Shown in pieces: positions 12,818 through 24,200 of a stretch of DNA of 64,000 bases; positions within the stretch are counted from its first letter, which is position 1; each line of letters opens with the position of its first letter. The stretch is from Hemileia vastatrix. Its lineage: Eukaryota; Basidiomycota; Pucciniomycetes; Pucciniales; Zaghouaniaceae. A program made the translations under genes and the position numbers. The notes below the pieces were generated by a model that had not been told where the DNA came from, made no database searches, and saw only the letters and a program-made list of their open reading frames with translations. The stretch lies in the NCBI GenBank assembly GCA_030280995.1, contig JASXTE010000081.1:1-64000 (forward strand). Direction: 5' to 3'.

Positions 12818-13070
12818 TTTGTTAATGATCCAGCGCTTAAATGATCAGGATAAAAGCTGTACTTCACACTCACTCAAATTTGTACAGAAAGACAATCACT
12901 GAAACACACGGTTTGTGATTAGTTCACAAAATTTCTCAAAGATGGAGTAACAGTTTCCCGGCATTTCAATTGTTACATTAACACTGGGCGACACTACTTG
13001 TCCATTGAGTCATCTTTGGACTATCTTTTGACCAGGAAACGAGAGACCACATTCTATTACTCAATTTGTC
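12818..13070. promoter_or_regulatory. candidate bidirectional promoter, EDC4-like / MetRS
   Basis: Only 253 bp separates the two divergent start codons, so both 5' UTRs and core promoters must fit here. I see no clear TATA box. The shared-promoter role is inferred from spacing alone. Confidence 0.5.
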
Positions 13071-15008
13071 ATGGCACATCAAGATATTCAAAGTCATTGT
13101 AAAAGTGATCCCATGAAAGTTGATAAACAAATTTTGATTACATCAGCTCTTCCTTATGTTAATAATGTTCCTCATTTAGGAAATATAATTGGTTCTGTTT
13201 TATCAGCAGATGTCTTCAATAGGTATTGTCGCTTACGTGGTCGCAAGTCTTTGTTTATCTGTGGCACAGATGAATATGGTACAGCTACCGAAATAAAGGC
13301 CATTCAAGAAGGTACAACACCTCAAGATATATGTGAACGATATCACAAATTACACAAAGAAGTTTACGATTGGTTTACCATTGACTTTGATCATTTCGGT
13401 CGCACCTCTACGGAAAATCAAAGTAAAATTTCCCAAGACATTTTTTGGCAAATCTACAAAAATGGTTATGTTATTGAAGATTCAATGGAGCAAATGTATT
13501 GTGACAAATGTTCAAGGTTCCTTGCCGATCGGTTTATCGAAGGTACTTGTCCTCATCAAACATGTGGTTATCCTGATGCTCGAGGTGATCAATGCGATAA
13601 ATGTGGAAAGTTAATCAATCCTACCGAATTGAAGGAACCCCGGTGTAAAGTGTGCTCTTCATCACCTAATATTAAATCATCTAAACATCTATTTCTTGAC
13701 TTACCAAAGCTTGAGTCAGATGTTAAAACTTGGTTTGAAAATACAATCTCAGATGAAAATTGTTTGTGGACACAAACAGCTAGAGCTATTTCCTCAGCTT
13801 GGTTTAAAGATGGACTGAAACCTCGGTGTATAACTCGTGATTTGAGATGGGGCACTAAGGTCCCGTTAGAAGGTTATCAAGACAAAGTATTTTATGTCTG
13901 GTTTGATGCACCCATTGGTTATTTATCAATTACCAATTGTTTCACTCAAGACTGGGAAAAATGGTGGAAAAATCCATCTCAAGTAGAATTATACCAATTC
14001 ATGGCAAAAGACAATGTACCTTTTCACTCGGTTATCATGCCTGCTACACAGCTCGCTACCAAAGATCAGTTTACCATGGTTAATCACATCATCGCCATTG
14101 AGTATCTCAATTATGAAGATGAGAAATTTTCCAAATCAAGAAGTATTGGTGTTTTTGGTAATGATGTTAAATCTACCGGTATTTCTTCGGATATCTGGCG
14201 ATTTTATCTGGTTTTTGTTCGTCCAGAAAATCAAGATTCATCCTTTTCTTGGGCTGATCTGATGGCAAGAAACAATAGCGAATTGCTCAACAATTTAGGT
14301 AACTTTTTGAATCGATCACTGACCTTCTTGTTCAACAACTTTGAAGGCACCATTCAGTCGATTGAGTTGACGGATGAAGATAAAACTCTCATCAATGCTA
14401 TCAATGCTGAAGTGGACGAACATTTCAAACTGATGGACAGAGCGCATTTGCGTGATGGACTGCGTATTTTATTGAAGATTTCAACCTTGGGCAATCAAGC
14501 AATGCAAGCATCCAAACCTTGGGAATTGATCAAAGGACCAGATGATGCATCCAAAAATCGAGCAGGTTCTCTTGTCAGTTTGCTGGCAAATATTTCAGCT
14601 CTTCTTTGTTTATTATTATCACCCTTCATACCGGTAACTTGTGCGACATTGCGTGAACAACTGAATCTTTCTCAAGAAACTTTACCAAATAATACTTTTC
14701 CTCAAATTTTGCAAACCGGTCATAAAATTAACAAGGTAAGAAAAATTTGATGATCCTTTGAATAATGATTATCCTATTAATATTGATTGAATTTACCTTT
14801 GCAGCCTTCACCACTTTTCCGGCGAATCGCTCCTGATGAAATAACAGAGTTAAAGGCCAAGTTCTCTGGAAAACCTGATGCAGCCAAAGAGAAAACTGGT
14901 AAAGAAAAGGTTAACAAAAATAAATCAGCTAAGAAAAGCAAAGAAAAAAAATCAGCTGAAAACACAGCAAATACTGAAGCAAAAATCGAAAATTTAGCCA
15001 TTGAATAA
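13071..15008 (+). CDS. MetRS: methionyl-tRNA synthetase, cytosolic
   Basis: Two exons (13071-14735 and 14805-15008; 69-bp GTAAGA...GCAG intron, phase 0), 622 residues. Class I synthetase charging tRNA-Met. Visible motifs: HIGH-type PHLGN in YVNNVPHLGNIIG near residue 35; a double zinc-knuckle insertion with CDKC, CPHQTC, CDKC and CKVC (about 145-200); KMSKS-type KFSKS near residue 355; and the anticodon-binding helical domain. The second exon gives a Lys-rich tail (KEKVNKNKSAKKSKEKK). Vertebrate MARS1 carries an N-terminal GST-like domain and a C-terminal WHEP domain; both are absent, leaving a catalytic core plus basic tail. The zinc knuckles and eukaryote-like sequence argue against the mitochondrial paralogue. 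Confidence 0.97.
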
Positions 15009-15009
15009 A
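15004..15009 (+). promoter_or_regulatory. AATAAA overlapping the MetRS stop codon
   Basis: AATAAA includes the TAA stop of MetRS (15006-15008). It would give a very short 3' UTR if used; usage is unproven. Confidence 0.35.
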
Positions 15010-15327
15010 GTGAATATTTTCAAAATCGAATATCGTTTTATTGTCACTTATTTACCAGTATTGAAAGGACAACTCTTGCAATTCTTAGATCAACTATCAA
15101 AGGCTCTGTTACTCAATCGTCTTCCTGCGTGAACTTTGTTTTGAAATGTCGAGTGTGACTAAATAGCCACTTGAGATCAACTACGTCAGCAGAGAAATGA
15201 TCATGCTTAAAGGGCCGTTGACATGAAGTTGTAGACATTTCAAACGTGAATTGACATCATTGAGTACCCTTTCATTATTGTTAAGAGCTAGTGTTGATCT
15301 CAACTTCAAGCAGACTTTTCCTTCATC

Positions 15328-16237
15328 ATGGTGCATGTCAATGGATGTGCTTTAATTTTCCTTCTGGTTTCGGTCTTTTTTATTTGCTCACACTGTTCTC
15401 ATGTGTCCAGCGTCAATGGAAGTGACTCCGGAGATGCTGGACACTCAGATTTCCAAATGATTCGAGAAATCCAGCAAACTGATGCGAGTCGAATTCATCC
15501 GTAACAAAATCTTCAATCATTTGAGATTGAACAAAACGAATGAACCTGATGAATCTTCTCCTTCTCACACTTCCGTGAGTAAGAACAATTCATCCGATGA
15601 ACAAGATGTCCTGACGAGTGATTCAGGTAAATTCAACTTTATCATTCCTTTGCTCAATCTTTCCTCATCTTTGAGGAATTATCAAGTTGAAAACAGTAAC
15701 GTCTACGAAATTCCATCAAATTGTCTCCTCAGTTTGGGTCCAGTTGACAACATGACATCTTTTTTCTCCAACAAGAAAAACTCTGCCCGAGAATTTGAAT
15801 TGTACTTTTCATTGCCACCCTTTTTTCGTCAAAAATCACCTGAAGATTTGGTCAAATTGAACAGTTTGAAACAAGCTACTATCAAATTGTACAAAAAATC
15901 ATCTGAAAAATTTGACAGAGTTTTTGTTTCCATCTTCAGGTGTTCAGTAAGCAAATTACTCAAACATCGTAGTGAAACTGCTGTTGAAATTGAACCAATT
16001 GTTGTGGATGAAAAACTTGATGGCAAATTCAATGGCTGGGTGGATTTCAGTTTGAAAGATTTTTACTTGGGTAAAAATTCATACTCAAAACTGGTCGATT
16101 CAGTTATCTTGGTCAATGCAACCGACTCATTCAACAACGCCATCGGAATGAGTGAAATATTCAATCCTACCGATTGTGACAGTGATGCAAGTCATGATTT
16201 AAAATCACTTGGACAGCCTTTGCTTCAATTGAAATAA
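15328..16237 (+). pseudogene. TGF-beta superfamily propeptide-like gene, frameshifted, no mature domain seen
   Basis: The ATG at 15328 starts a signal peptide (hydrophobic LIFLLVSVFFICSHC) and an acidic stretch, but this frame hits a stop shortly after 15480. Removing one A from the AAA at 15476-15478 joins it to the frame starting MRVEFIRNKIFNHLRL (15482). That segment resembles the amphipathic straitjacket helix of TGF-beta, myostatin and activin propeptides. The rest (Ser-rich linker, beta-rich region to FNGWVDFSLKDFYLG) also fits a latency propeptide of about 300 residues. The frame ends LGQPLLQLK-stop. No furin site or cystine-knot domain follows in the next 1.4 kb on this strand. It may be a pseudogene, a gene with a consensus error and a distant 3' exon, or a propeptide-only secreted protein. 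Family assignment is by pattern and tentative. Confidence 0.55.
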
Positions 16238-18574
16238 ACATCAAAGGTATATTCGCAAGGTGACGAGGATGAAATCATTCAAATTTTGATAAATCACACT
16301 TTGATGGAGTCGTCGAGTTTGACTCCATCACCAACAATTGCAACATAAATTCACAAACTTAACTTTCACAACACTTTTTTTCAGTTTAACTGTGATTTCA
16401 TTTCATAATTAAGACTTGTATACTATTGGAAAATTGGTAACTAAGTAAAATATATGTTGAACTGGTACGTAATTCGCCAATTATTTAGGAGCAGTGAGTG
16501 TGGACACAGAAAAAGCAATGATTAATAAACATCAGCTTACAATTCAGATATGACTTTTTCAATTTTGAACCAACACTGGTCATTGTTCACTAGATCCAGT
16601 TGCAACTATCATAACTATTCTGCATCTGTATCGTTTGATTATCTCATAGTTGGAGATTCGATTAATTTAAGAGTTTATTCTCACAATGGCAACCAGATAA
16701 GGCAGATCCCAAAGGCAACTTGAAGGTTTGATCGCGAGTAACATCAGTTACAATTCGGACTTAAGGTTTAAATGAGTCGACATTTTTCTTTGGGCATCAG
16801 TTCAAGCGTGAAGATGCTAATCTTCTATCCTTTAACAGTAGCAGTCAAAGCATGTCCGATCTCAATGTTATCTGGAGTCGATTGGTTTAATTTGGTTTGA
16901 TTTGGTTCAACAAGTGAATCTCCAGGTTGATTGAGTACAGCTTTTTCAGCATCTTTTATCATTTGCAATCCAATCCGATCTTTGATTGAATCACCAGATC
17001 ACCACAATGACAAAATTCACATTAGGCTAGAATTTCCCATTTAACTGTATGCGATTGAGGCATTTTGTCGAGATGAATAAAAAAAGTTCTACTTGAAATG
17101 TTGAAGGAAGTTTGCATAGATGGCATGAATCAATTTAAATTTTGAATTACTTTCATAAATGAATGACGCAAACCATCAATTGATTAGGAAAGACAATGGT
17201 GTCTAAAAGTTGCATCTCAAGTGCATCATTGTGATCAGAGTCGATTCAGTGACACAAAGCATTCTTAACCTTTAATTTCATCAGATAGTCTTTGTTGTTA
17301 TGGTGATGGAAAAGGAAAAATGCAGTATGATTAAATAGAATAAAGAGACAGACAGATAGACTAACTGAAAAGACCAGAGAAATCAAGTTTGTTTTTGGCT
17401 GAGCTAACAAATTACAAAATTAAAGTCTCACATTTTGAAGTGAAGAAGGTCGAATGCCTCGTCGACAATCTAAAACAATTCAAATTCTATTTGGAGTTAG
17501 CAAGGAGAGTCTAAAGTCACTTATTGATGACATGAAGGAAACATGAACATCGTCAAACTTGCTTGTAATTGTAATCGCATTCTTTGGCCAATTTTTCAAC
17601 ATCAAACAGTTCATTCGAACAGAATCACCTCATTCTTTGCATTTTCTATTGTCTCCGAGTTCTCATCTCAATTTAATCATTTCCAATGGCTGATCTGAAA
17701 TCCGCTGGAGTGGAAAAGGCCAAGTTGCACTTTGATATTTACGGGTTTGAAGGAATTCGCCAATTATCTGATTGACTTGATCAGACTGGTCAATTTGTGT
17801 GAGAAGAACTAAAAGTCTAAGGCAAGTTCGAAGGAATATGAGATGACTTTCTCCCTCCATGTCCATCACTTGAAATTCTCTCTGTTTCTCATTCTCTTCT
17901 CCCCATACATGAAACAGGTACACCAGGTGACAACCTTTCGAACATTGAATTCTAATTGTTAAAGGCATTGGGCAATTTACATTCTTACATTTTTTACAGC
18001 ATAAATGAATTTCATATCATTTTAAAAAAATTCTCAAATAGTTTTTTAAATGACCAAAATGACCATGTTGAAGGCTAGAATCGTTAGTAAAAGGAAAAAG
18101 CGAACTATTCTGTTGGTGCAAAACTATTGTGTTCCTCATTTTGATATCAGCAGCGTCGATCAGAAAATAATTAGTGAATGGCTTAGTCGAGTTGTAGAAA
18201 ACAGTTTGTCTTTCTGGAAGGATGAAACAACAACTAATTGAAAAGAAGGTGTTGCGATTGATCGGAGTGTGCATCAGTGAACAAGTCGATAAGGCAAGTG
18301 AACAAGTGGACATCGATGAAAAAGTTCACCGGATGACCCAGTGAATCGAATAGTAACAATAGCACAAACAGTCATCCACGTACCACTTGCTGTTGGGTCA
18401 GTGGTGATTGCTGTGAGCTGCGAGTAGTGTTTTGTGTACAATTGGTAGAACCCTTACTTGTTCGAACTTGTTCTTTCCTTCTCTCCTCTCGTCCTCTTCT
18501 CATTCTTTCCTCTTGTCATCGTCAGTGGTGAATAAAGCAATAAAAACAAATGCACAAATAATATCACTTGTGTA

Positions 18575-18595
18575 TGTGTGTGTGTGTGTGTGTGT
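18575..18595. repeat. (TG)n microsatellite
   Basis: About ten TG units in non-coding DNA between the TGF-beta-like gene and the GPCR. Confidence 0.95.
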
Positions 18596-18908
18596 TTATC
18601 GTCATGAAAATGCATTGAGGAAAAAAGTGACGTTTATAGTTGAAGCACTCGTACACCAAGCGACAGAAAAAATGAACGAATAAGAGAATGACAAAATGGA
18701 AGAATGAGAGAATGAGAGAATGAAAGACTCGGTAAACTTGCTAAACTCACTGAATAGTCACGCAGACTGTTGAAGATTATTTTCCTTGTTCCTGGTCGAA
18801 AATTTACATTGTCGAACAATGTCTTGGGTGCCTACGTGATCACGTCTTATGTCCTGACATCCGGTGACCTGGATTGTTCTTTTTTTATCCAAATTTGAAC
18901 AGACACAG

Positions 18909-18977
18909 AGAGAAAGAGAGAAGAGAGAAGAGAGAAGAGAAAAGAGAAAAGAGAAAAGAGAAAAGAGAAAAGAGAAA
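18909..18977. repeat. GA-rich heptamer repeat (AGAGAAG / AGAAAAG)
   Basis: Imperfect seven-base tandem units on a purine-only strand; the run creates a spurious Lys/Arg/Glu-rich open frame. Confidence 0.9.
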
Positions 18978-21250
18978 ATGAGAGAGAAAAAATTCTTCGG
19001 TCGGCCTGTGTTGTCAAGGAAGAAATTTGTGTGTGATGATCAATCTATTCTCTGGGTCTTTCAGCTAAACTTTCTTCCTTTCTCACTTTTCTCACTTTTT
19101 TCTTCTCTCTACTTGTCTCTTTCAAATGTGTCTTTGTGTGTCATGCATGTGTCTCTTCTATGTACCTAGTGCAGAGGAGAAAACATCCGACACAACTTTA
19201 AGATGAAAGTTGATTATGATTAACACTGTTTGAACAAGAAATGGCCAAATGATGGCAACTTTTTCACTCTCTCTTCTCTCACTCTTCTTGAGGCTTCTTT
19301 AGTTTTCTTCAGTTTTTTTTGTTATTCTTGGCCTCTTCCTCACCCTCAAGACCCAGATGGTCAACACACCGCTGACCCACACAAGTAAGACAAGAGAAGA
19401 CACATCAGAACACAGATGGACATGAAGGAAAAATGAATGACGGTTATGTGTTGAGAAATTCAGTTTGCGATGTAGTTGAAATGGTAATTTTTTCATTGTA
19501 GAAGCCAGTGGTCAGTTGTGATTCTCAATTTCTGATGAAAAAATGTTCTGATGGAAGTGTGAGATGATAGGCAGTATAGAATGATCAGAAATCCGCTTGT
19601 TCGTTGTTTTCTCATATGATCAGCCGAGTATTGACTATTGAAACGTTGTATCACTCTGACTGTTCCATTGGCAGCTGCAATTAACTTGTAAATGTGTCCA
19701 ACTGTCCTCGACCATGTGAACATGTGAACACGTGAACATCTGACCATCGCTAATTTCAAGTGACACTCGGCTCTTGTTTCACTTGTATTAAGTCAAATGG
19801 TTCACATTGCATCGTACAGATTGCAGATTGCAGATTGAAGATTGTAGTGGCAATGTGACACACTGACAGAGAAAAACAGGAAGAACAGGAAGAACTCAAT
19901 TAACTGATGTGTGGGCGTAACTCAATAAGTAACTTGGACTGAAAGTTTGTCTTTGTCTTTTTCGTGTGATGTGACACATCACAAGTCAATAAGACAGTTG
20001 TACACCAAACTTCCGGTTATGGGCGGTATGCATGACATGTGGTGCAGACAAAAAATGCTATATCAAAGTCAAGAAAGAGTATAAGAGAAAGCTCATGAAG
20101 TAAAACAAGTAAAATAAGTAAAAGACTGGAACAATTTCAATGAACCATCTGAAACAATTATCATCACTTAAACATCAGGTAGGCACAGAACAAAGTTTTG
20201 TGTCAGCACTGTCAAAACTGTTCTGTCATTGTTAGAACTGTTTGGAGTTTGCGCGTCTCCCAAGTAAACTCAACATGAGCAACATGAGCAACAGAATGCA
20301 CGGACTCATTCTTTGCCAGTCTAAATACAAGTTCAAGTCGAACTTGAGGTTCATTCGTACAACAAGCTTAGTAAAAGCTAATTCAAGTAGATTTTTTGTC
20401 AATTGGATTGACGCAAGTTAATCTGAATGCAGCTGTTCTGCAGATCTAACAACAAATCTCAATCATTTCGATCATTTCGATCATCTGAATAAATCTCATA
20501 ACATTCTTTGGTTAAATTTATCATATTTGCCATAAGCTATCATCGTCATCTTTTACCTCATTGTCTTTGTGAACTTTAACTCAAGTTAAGTTGATTCAAC
20601 ACATTTCGATTCATTTAGAGCGAGCAGAGGGTAAATTACTCATTCTCATGCCACTGAAATACCAGTGAAACCGAGAAAAGGATTCAACTGATGCGTAGGA
20701 GGATAAATGATAGTTCATCCAACCAAGAGAACCGCTTAAGACAAGTAAAGCAAAGAAGAACAAGAAGAAGAAGAAGAAGCGAAAGAACTACTACAACGAC
20801 AACTTCTACCACTACTACCACTACTACTGCTGGTGCTTTTAAAGAATTTGCCTGGCACACGCGGAAGTTACAAGTTACGAGTTACAAGGGAGAAGTTACA
20901 AGTCGCTAGGAATCGCGAGCGAAGAAAAAGCATCCGCATCAGTGAAAGAAGTGCGACATAAACAAGGAAAAGTCAAGTGACACATTGAATCACCCACAGT
21001 TTGTGTGTGTGTGTTTTCTTTCTTTTTTTTTACACTGACTGTTTGTGTTTGTCAAATTCGTTTTTCTTTGGCTCCTTCACTTCCGGCAAGTTGTTTAATG
21101 CTCAACTTGACATTCGATTACCTCGTCGTAATTGGTCGTAAAAGTAAATTTCGACATGGGCCAAGTGAACTGGTCAAACAATCAGGTTGATCAATCTTTT
21201 CTTACTGCTTTGTGCTGTTGCATCAACTGCTCCAACTGAAACATCCTCAA

Positions 21251-24200
21251 ATGAGTCCGTTGTTCATTGAATCAATAACCGAATCAACATCAATGATTGA
21301 ACAATTTTTTACCACAGACCTTTCTTTCAATGCATCACCATCAGTTTTAATTGGCCATTCGTCCATCGAATTGTCTTCTGTTTCATCTTCACCCATTCGA
21401 TTAGGGCCAAGTGATGCAGGTGCACTACTTACACCTTCTTCGTCTTTTTCATCTTTTTCTTCATCCTCTTCATCATCTTCATCATCTTTGGGCATTCTCA
21501 CTGGTTCAGAGAGCATATTGGATGACCAGTCTAACCTCCGTTTACCCTTTTACCTGAGGATAACTGCAACCACCATTTGCGTCATTCTATTACTCATCGG
21601 ATGTCCAGGAAATGCCCTGGTACCCTATGTTGTTCTAAAGACCAAAGAACTTCGTAATTCAACCAACATATTTTTGATCAATTTGTCTATATCAGATATC
21701 TTAGTTCTCATCATTTCCACTCCGACTGTCTTAATTGAATTACATTCGCAACCTGAAGTTTGGTTCCTCGGTTCTTTCATGTGTAAGTATGCCTTCAACT
21801 GTACTTTTCTTTGTTTCAATTTAATCTTTAACTTATGTGCCTGTGAAATCACCAAGTCTCGAGTCGACTCGTGTGAGTAATGTGTGTACACTTTGCTGGC
21901 CCTAAACTTTCAACTTAAACTACCTCTTGAGCCGTTTAACCTTTCGACTTTTCAACTTTTCGACTTTTCAACTTTTCGACTTTTCAACTTTTCGACTTTC
22001 CAACTTTCCGAATCAACGGCACCACTTGCTTGCGATGATGAAGAACCGTCATCATCTTATCATCGAAAAGTTTCTTTCTCTTTTCTTCTTTCTTTTTCTC
22101 TTTTATCTTTCCTCTTTTCTTCCACGTCCTCCGTTGACCTTTGACTTTGACCGTGGACAGGATGGAGAAGAATCACGACTGTAAAAGGCTTTCTCAACAA
22201 TGATGAGTTTTCAATGTTGATGGAAGTTCTTGTGCGATGGTTCACGATTTGCCGTCAAGTTCAAGTTTAAGATGAGAACAAAAGACGAATCAGCAGGCGA
22301 AGAAAAGAGTAAAAAGTGAAAAGTGAAATGTGAAAGGAGAGGAAAACAAAGAAAAGCAAAGAAAAGCAGAGAAAAACAAAGAAAGGCCAGAGCATCGTTG
22401 AGACAGCTGCAAGTGATGTCAGTCACATGCGACAATCAAGTTCAATCGGTTCTTTCGCCCGGCCATTTTATTTGGTCTTTCCTCAGTTTTTATTTCTTTC
22501 TTCTTCTTTTTCTTCTTCTTCTCCTCTTGCATTTCTTCATTTTTCTCCTGTCAACAGCGATTGTGTCTCTCGTCATTTTATTTTTTCTCAAATGTTCAGT
22601 TGCTCTTCGATATTTCAAACATATTCTCGATCTCGAGAAACACATGAGCAGTTTACACATTTACCTTTGAGCTGAATGTGGAATTAAACTGCTCTTTTGA
22701 CAGGCCTGATTCGAAACTCAGCAGTACAACAGTACAATAGTACAATAGTACAATAGTACGAAATTACAAGAGTGAAACATCACAATCGCACCACGATGCA
22801 ACAATTGACGTTTTTCTCGAGACAGTTTGTATGTTCTAATCTGTTCAGTTTGGCTGACTCTCTTCAGATTGTTCCTTCGATAAATATCGTAATTTTACAG
22901 TTGGAACATTGAACAGTTCGACTTTGTCTCCAACAGTGAAATTCATCAATGCACTTGAGAGAGGAGTGTGACATTTGTCACACTGACGGTGGTTATGGCC
23001 TCTCAGGTCTCTCGAGATGTTTTTCCGTCTTTTCCTCTTCCTTTTTTTTTCTCTCTCTCTCTCTCTCACAAACTTGTCTGTCTCTCTTTCTCTCTGTCTC
23101 TCTCTGTCTACCCGTTTATCCTCTTGTTTTATCTTTCTTCCTCTCGCAAACTCGGCAAAAGGTTTATTTTTTAACCTCTCACCCTCTTCAGTCGTATTCT
23201 TCCCGAAATAAGTTGATGCTTGAGCCCTCCATTTGCCACTCGCAAATCTTCAGTCTGTTCTCTGCAGTGTGTGCAGTTGACTTTTAAACTGTTTTGTACG
23301 AGCCTCCATGGTAATCAAAATGCATCAATAGTCAGTAAACAGTAATCAGTAACTAGTAACCAGTGTTACTTTTCATCTTGATCACATCAGCTGACTGCCA
23401 TTTTTTCGAGAAAAGTGGATAACTTTTATCTTCATTCCATGTAATTTTCGAGTTGTCACTAATTTTTCACTCGATTCTCAATCAGTTCTGACTTACTTCT
23501 CATTCACACTCGTCGAGATCACCTTGAGTATGTTGGAGTATATTTAATTGTGATAAGCACGATATAGAAAGGAAAAATTCTAGAAAGGGTACTGGCCTCA
23601 TTTTGTTCAGAGCATATTTTGACGTTCCAATGTTGACTAATGACTTTGATGAAGGAAAAGTTACAAATGTCATACAGGAAAATTTGTCCTTCGATAAGAA
23701 AGAATAAGACACTGGAAACGAGAAGAAAAGAGGAGAGAAGTAAAAAAATCAAAGCAAAGAAGAGAAAAGAAAATAAGAGAAAAAAAATAAGAGAAAAAAA
23801 GAGCAAAAGAAACAAGTCACCAAGTGTGAAAAGAAAAGTAGACATAACGGAGTGAAGTTTTGTCTTTCTTTCTCTGCCACTGGGAAAAAATGTCTTTTTT
23901 GTGGGCTAATTTTGTCGATGAGAACTTGTAATGTGTTCGGGTGACATGTTACATCAGCAGAAAACATGTCACACTGTCATAGCACAAATATCACCATCAT
24001 TATTTACATCAATGAACAGGGTAGAACAGGCAAGAGTAGGGAAGAGCAGAAAGATTCTTTCCTCTTTCCCAGAAAGAAATATCAGAGGAATCGAAGGATA
24101 AAAGAACAAAAGAATAAAAGAATCAGAGAAATCACACTTAACATACACAACGTAGACATGGAAATATTCATTGATTGTCGGACTGGTAAATCCGACGGGA

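Larger units (their letters stand above)
16238..21250. other. 5 kb intergenic region
   Basis: No intact gene recognised. The minus strand at about 16835-17720 holds short coding-like fragments in changing frames (see findings). Other contents are a (TG)n run at 18575-18595, a GA-rich heptamer repeat at about 18909-18975 and a CAACTACTACC-type run near 20795-20830. Open frames near 18017-18313 (both strands) and 17663-17968 (-) match nothing I know and are within chance length for this base composition. Confidence 0.6.

Noticed and set aside
18050..18313. Open frames on both strands; the plus frame contains FDISSVDQKIISEWLSR, vaguely like a TGF-beta propeptide strand
   Set aside because: Only 63 codons, no flanking signal or mature domain, and the minus frame over the same DNA is equally open. 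Not enough to call a gene.
22949..23287. 112-codon hydrophobic Ser/Leu/Phe frame in the GPCR intron
   Set aside because: Pyrimidine-rich simple sequence; several overlapping frames are similarly open, and it lies inside a well-supported intron.
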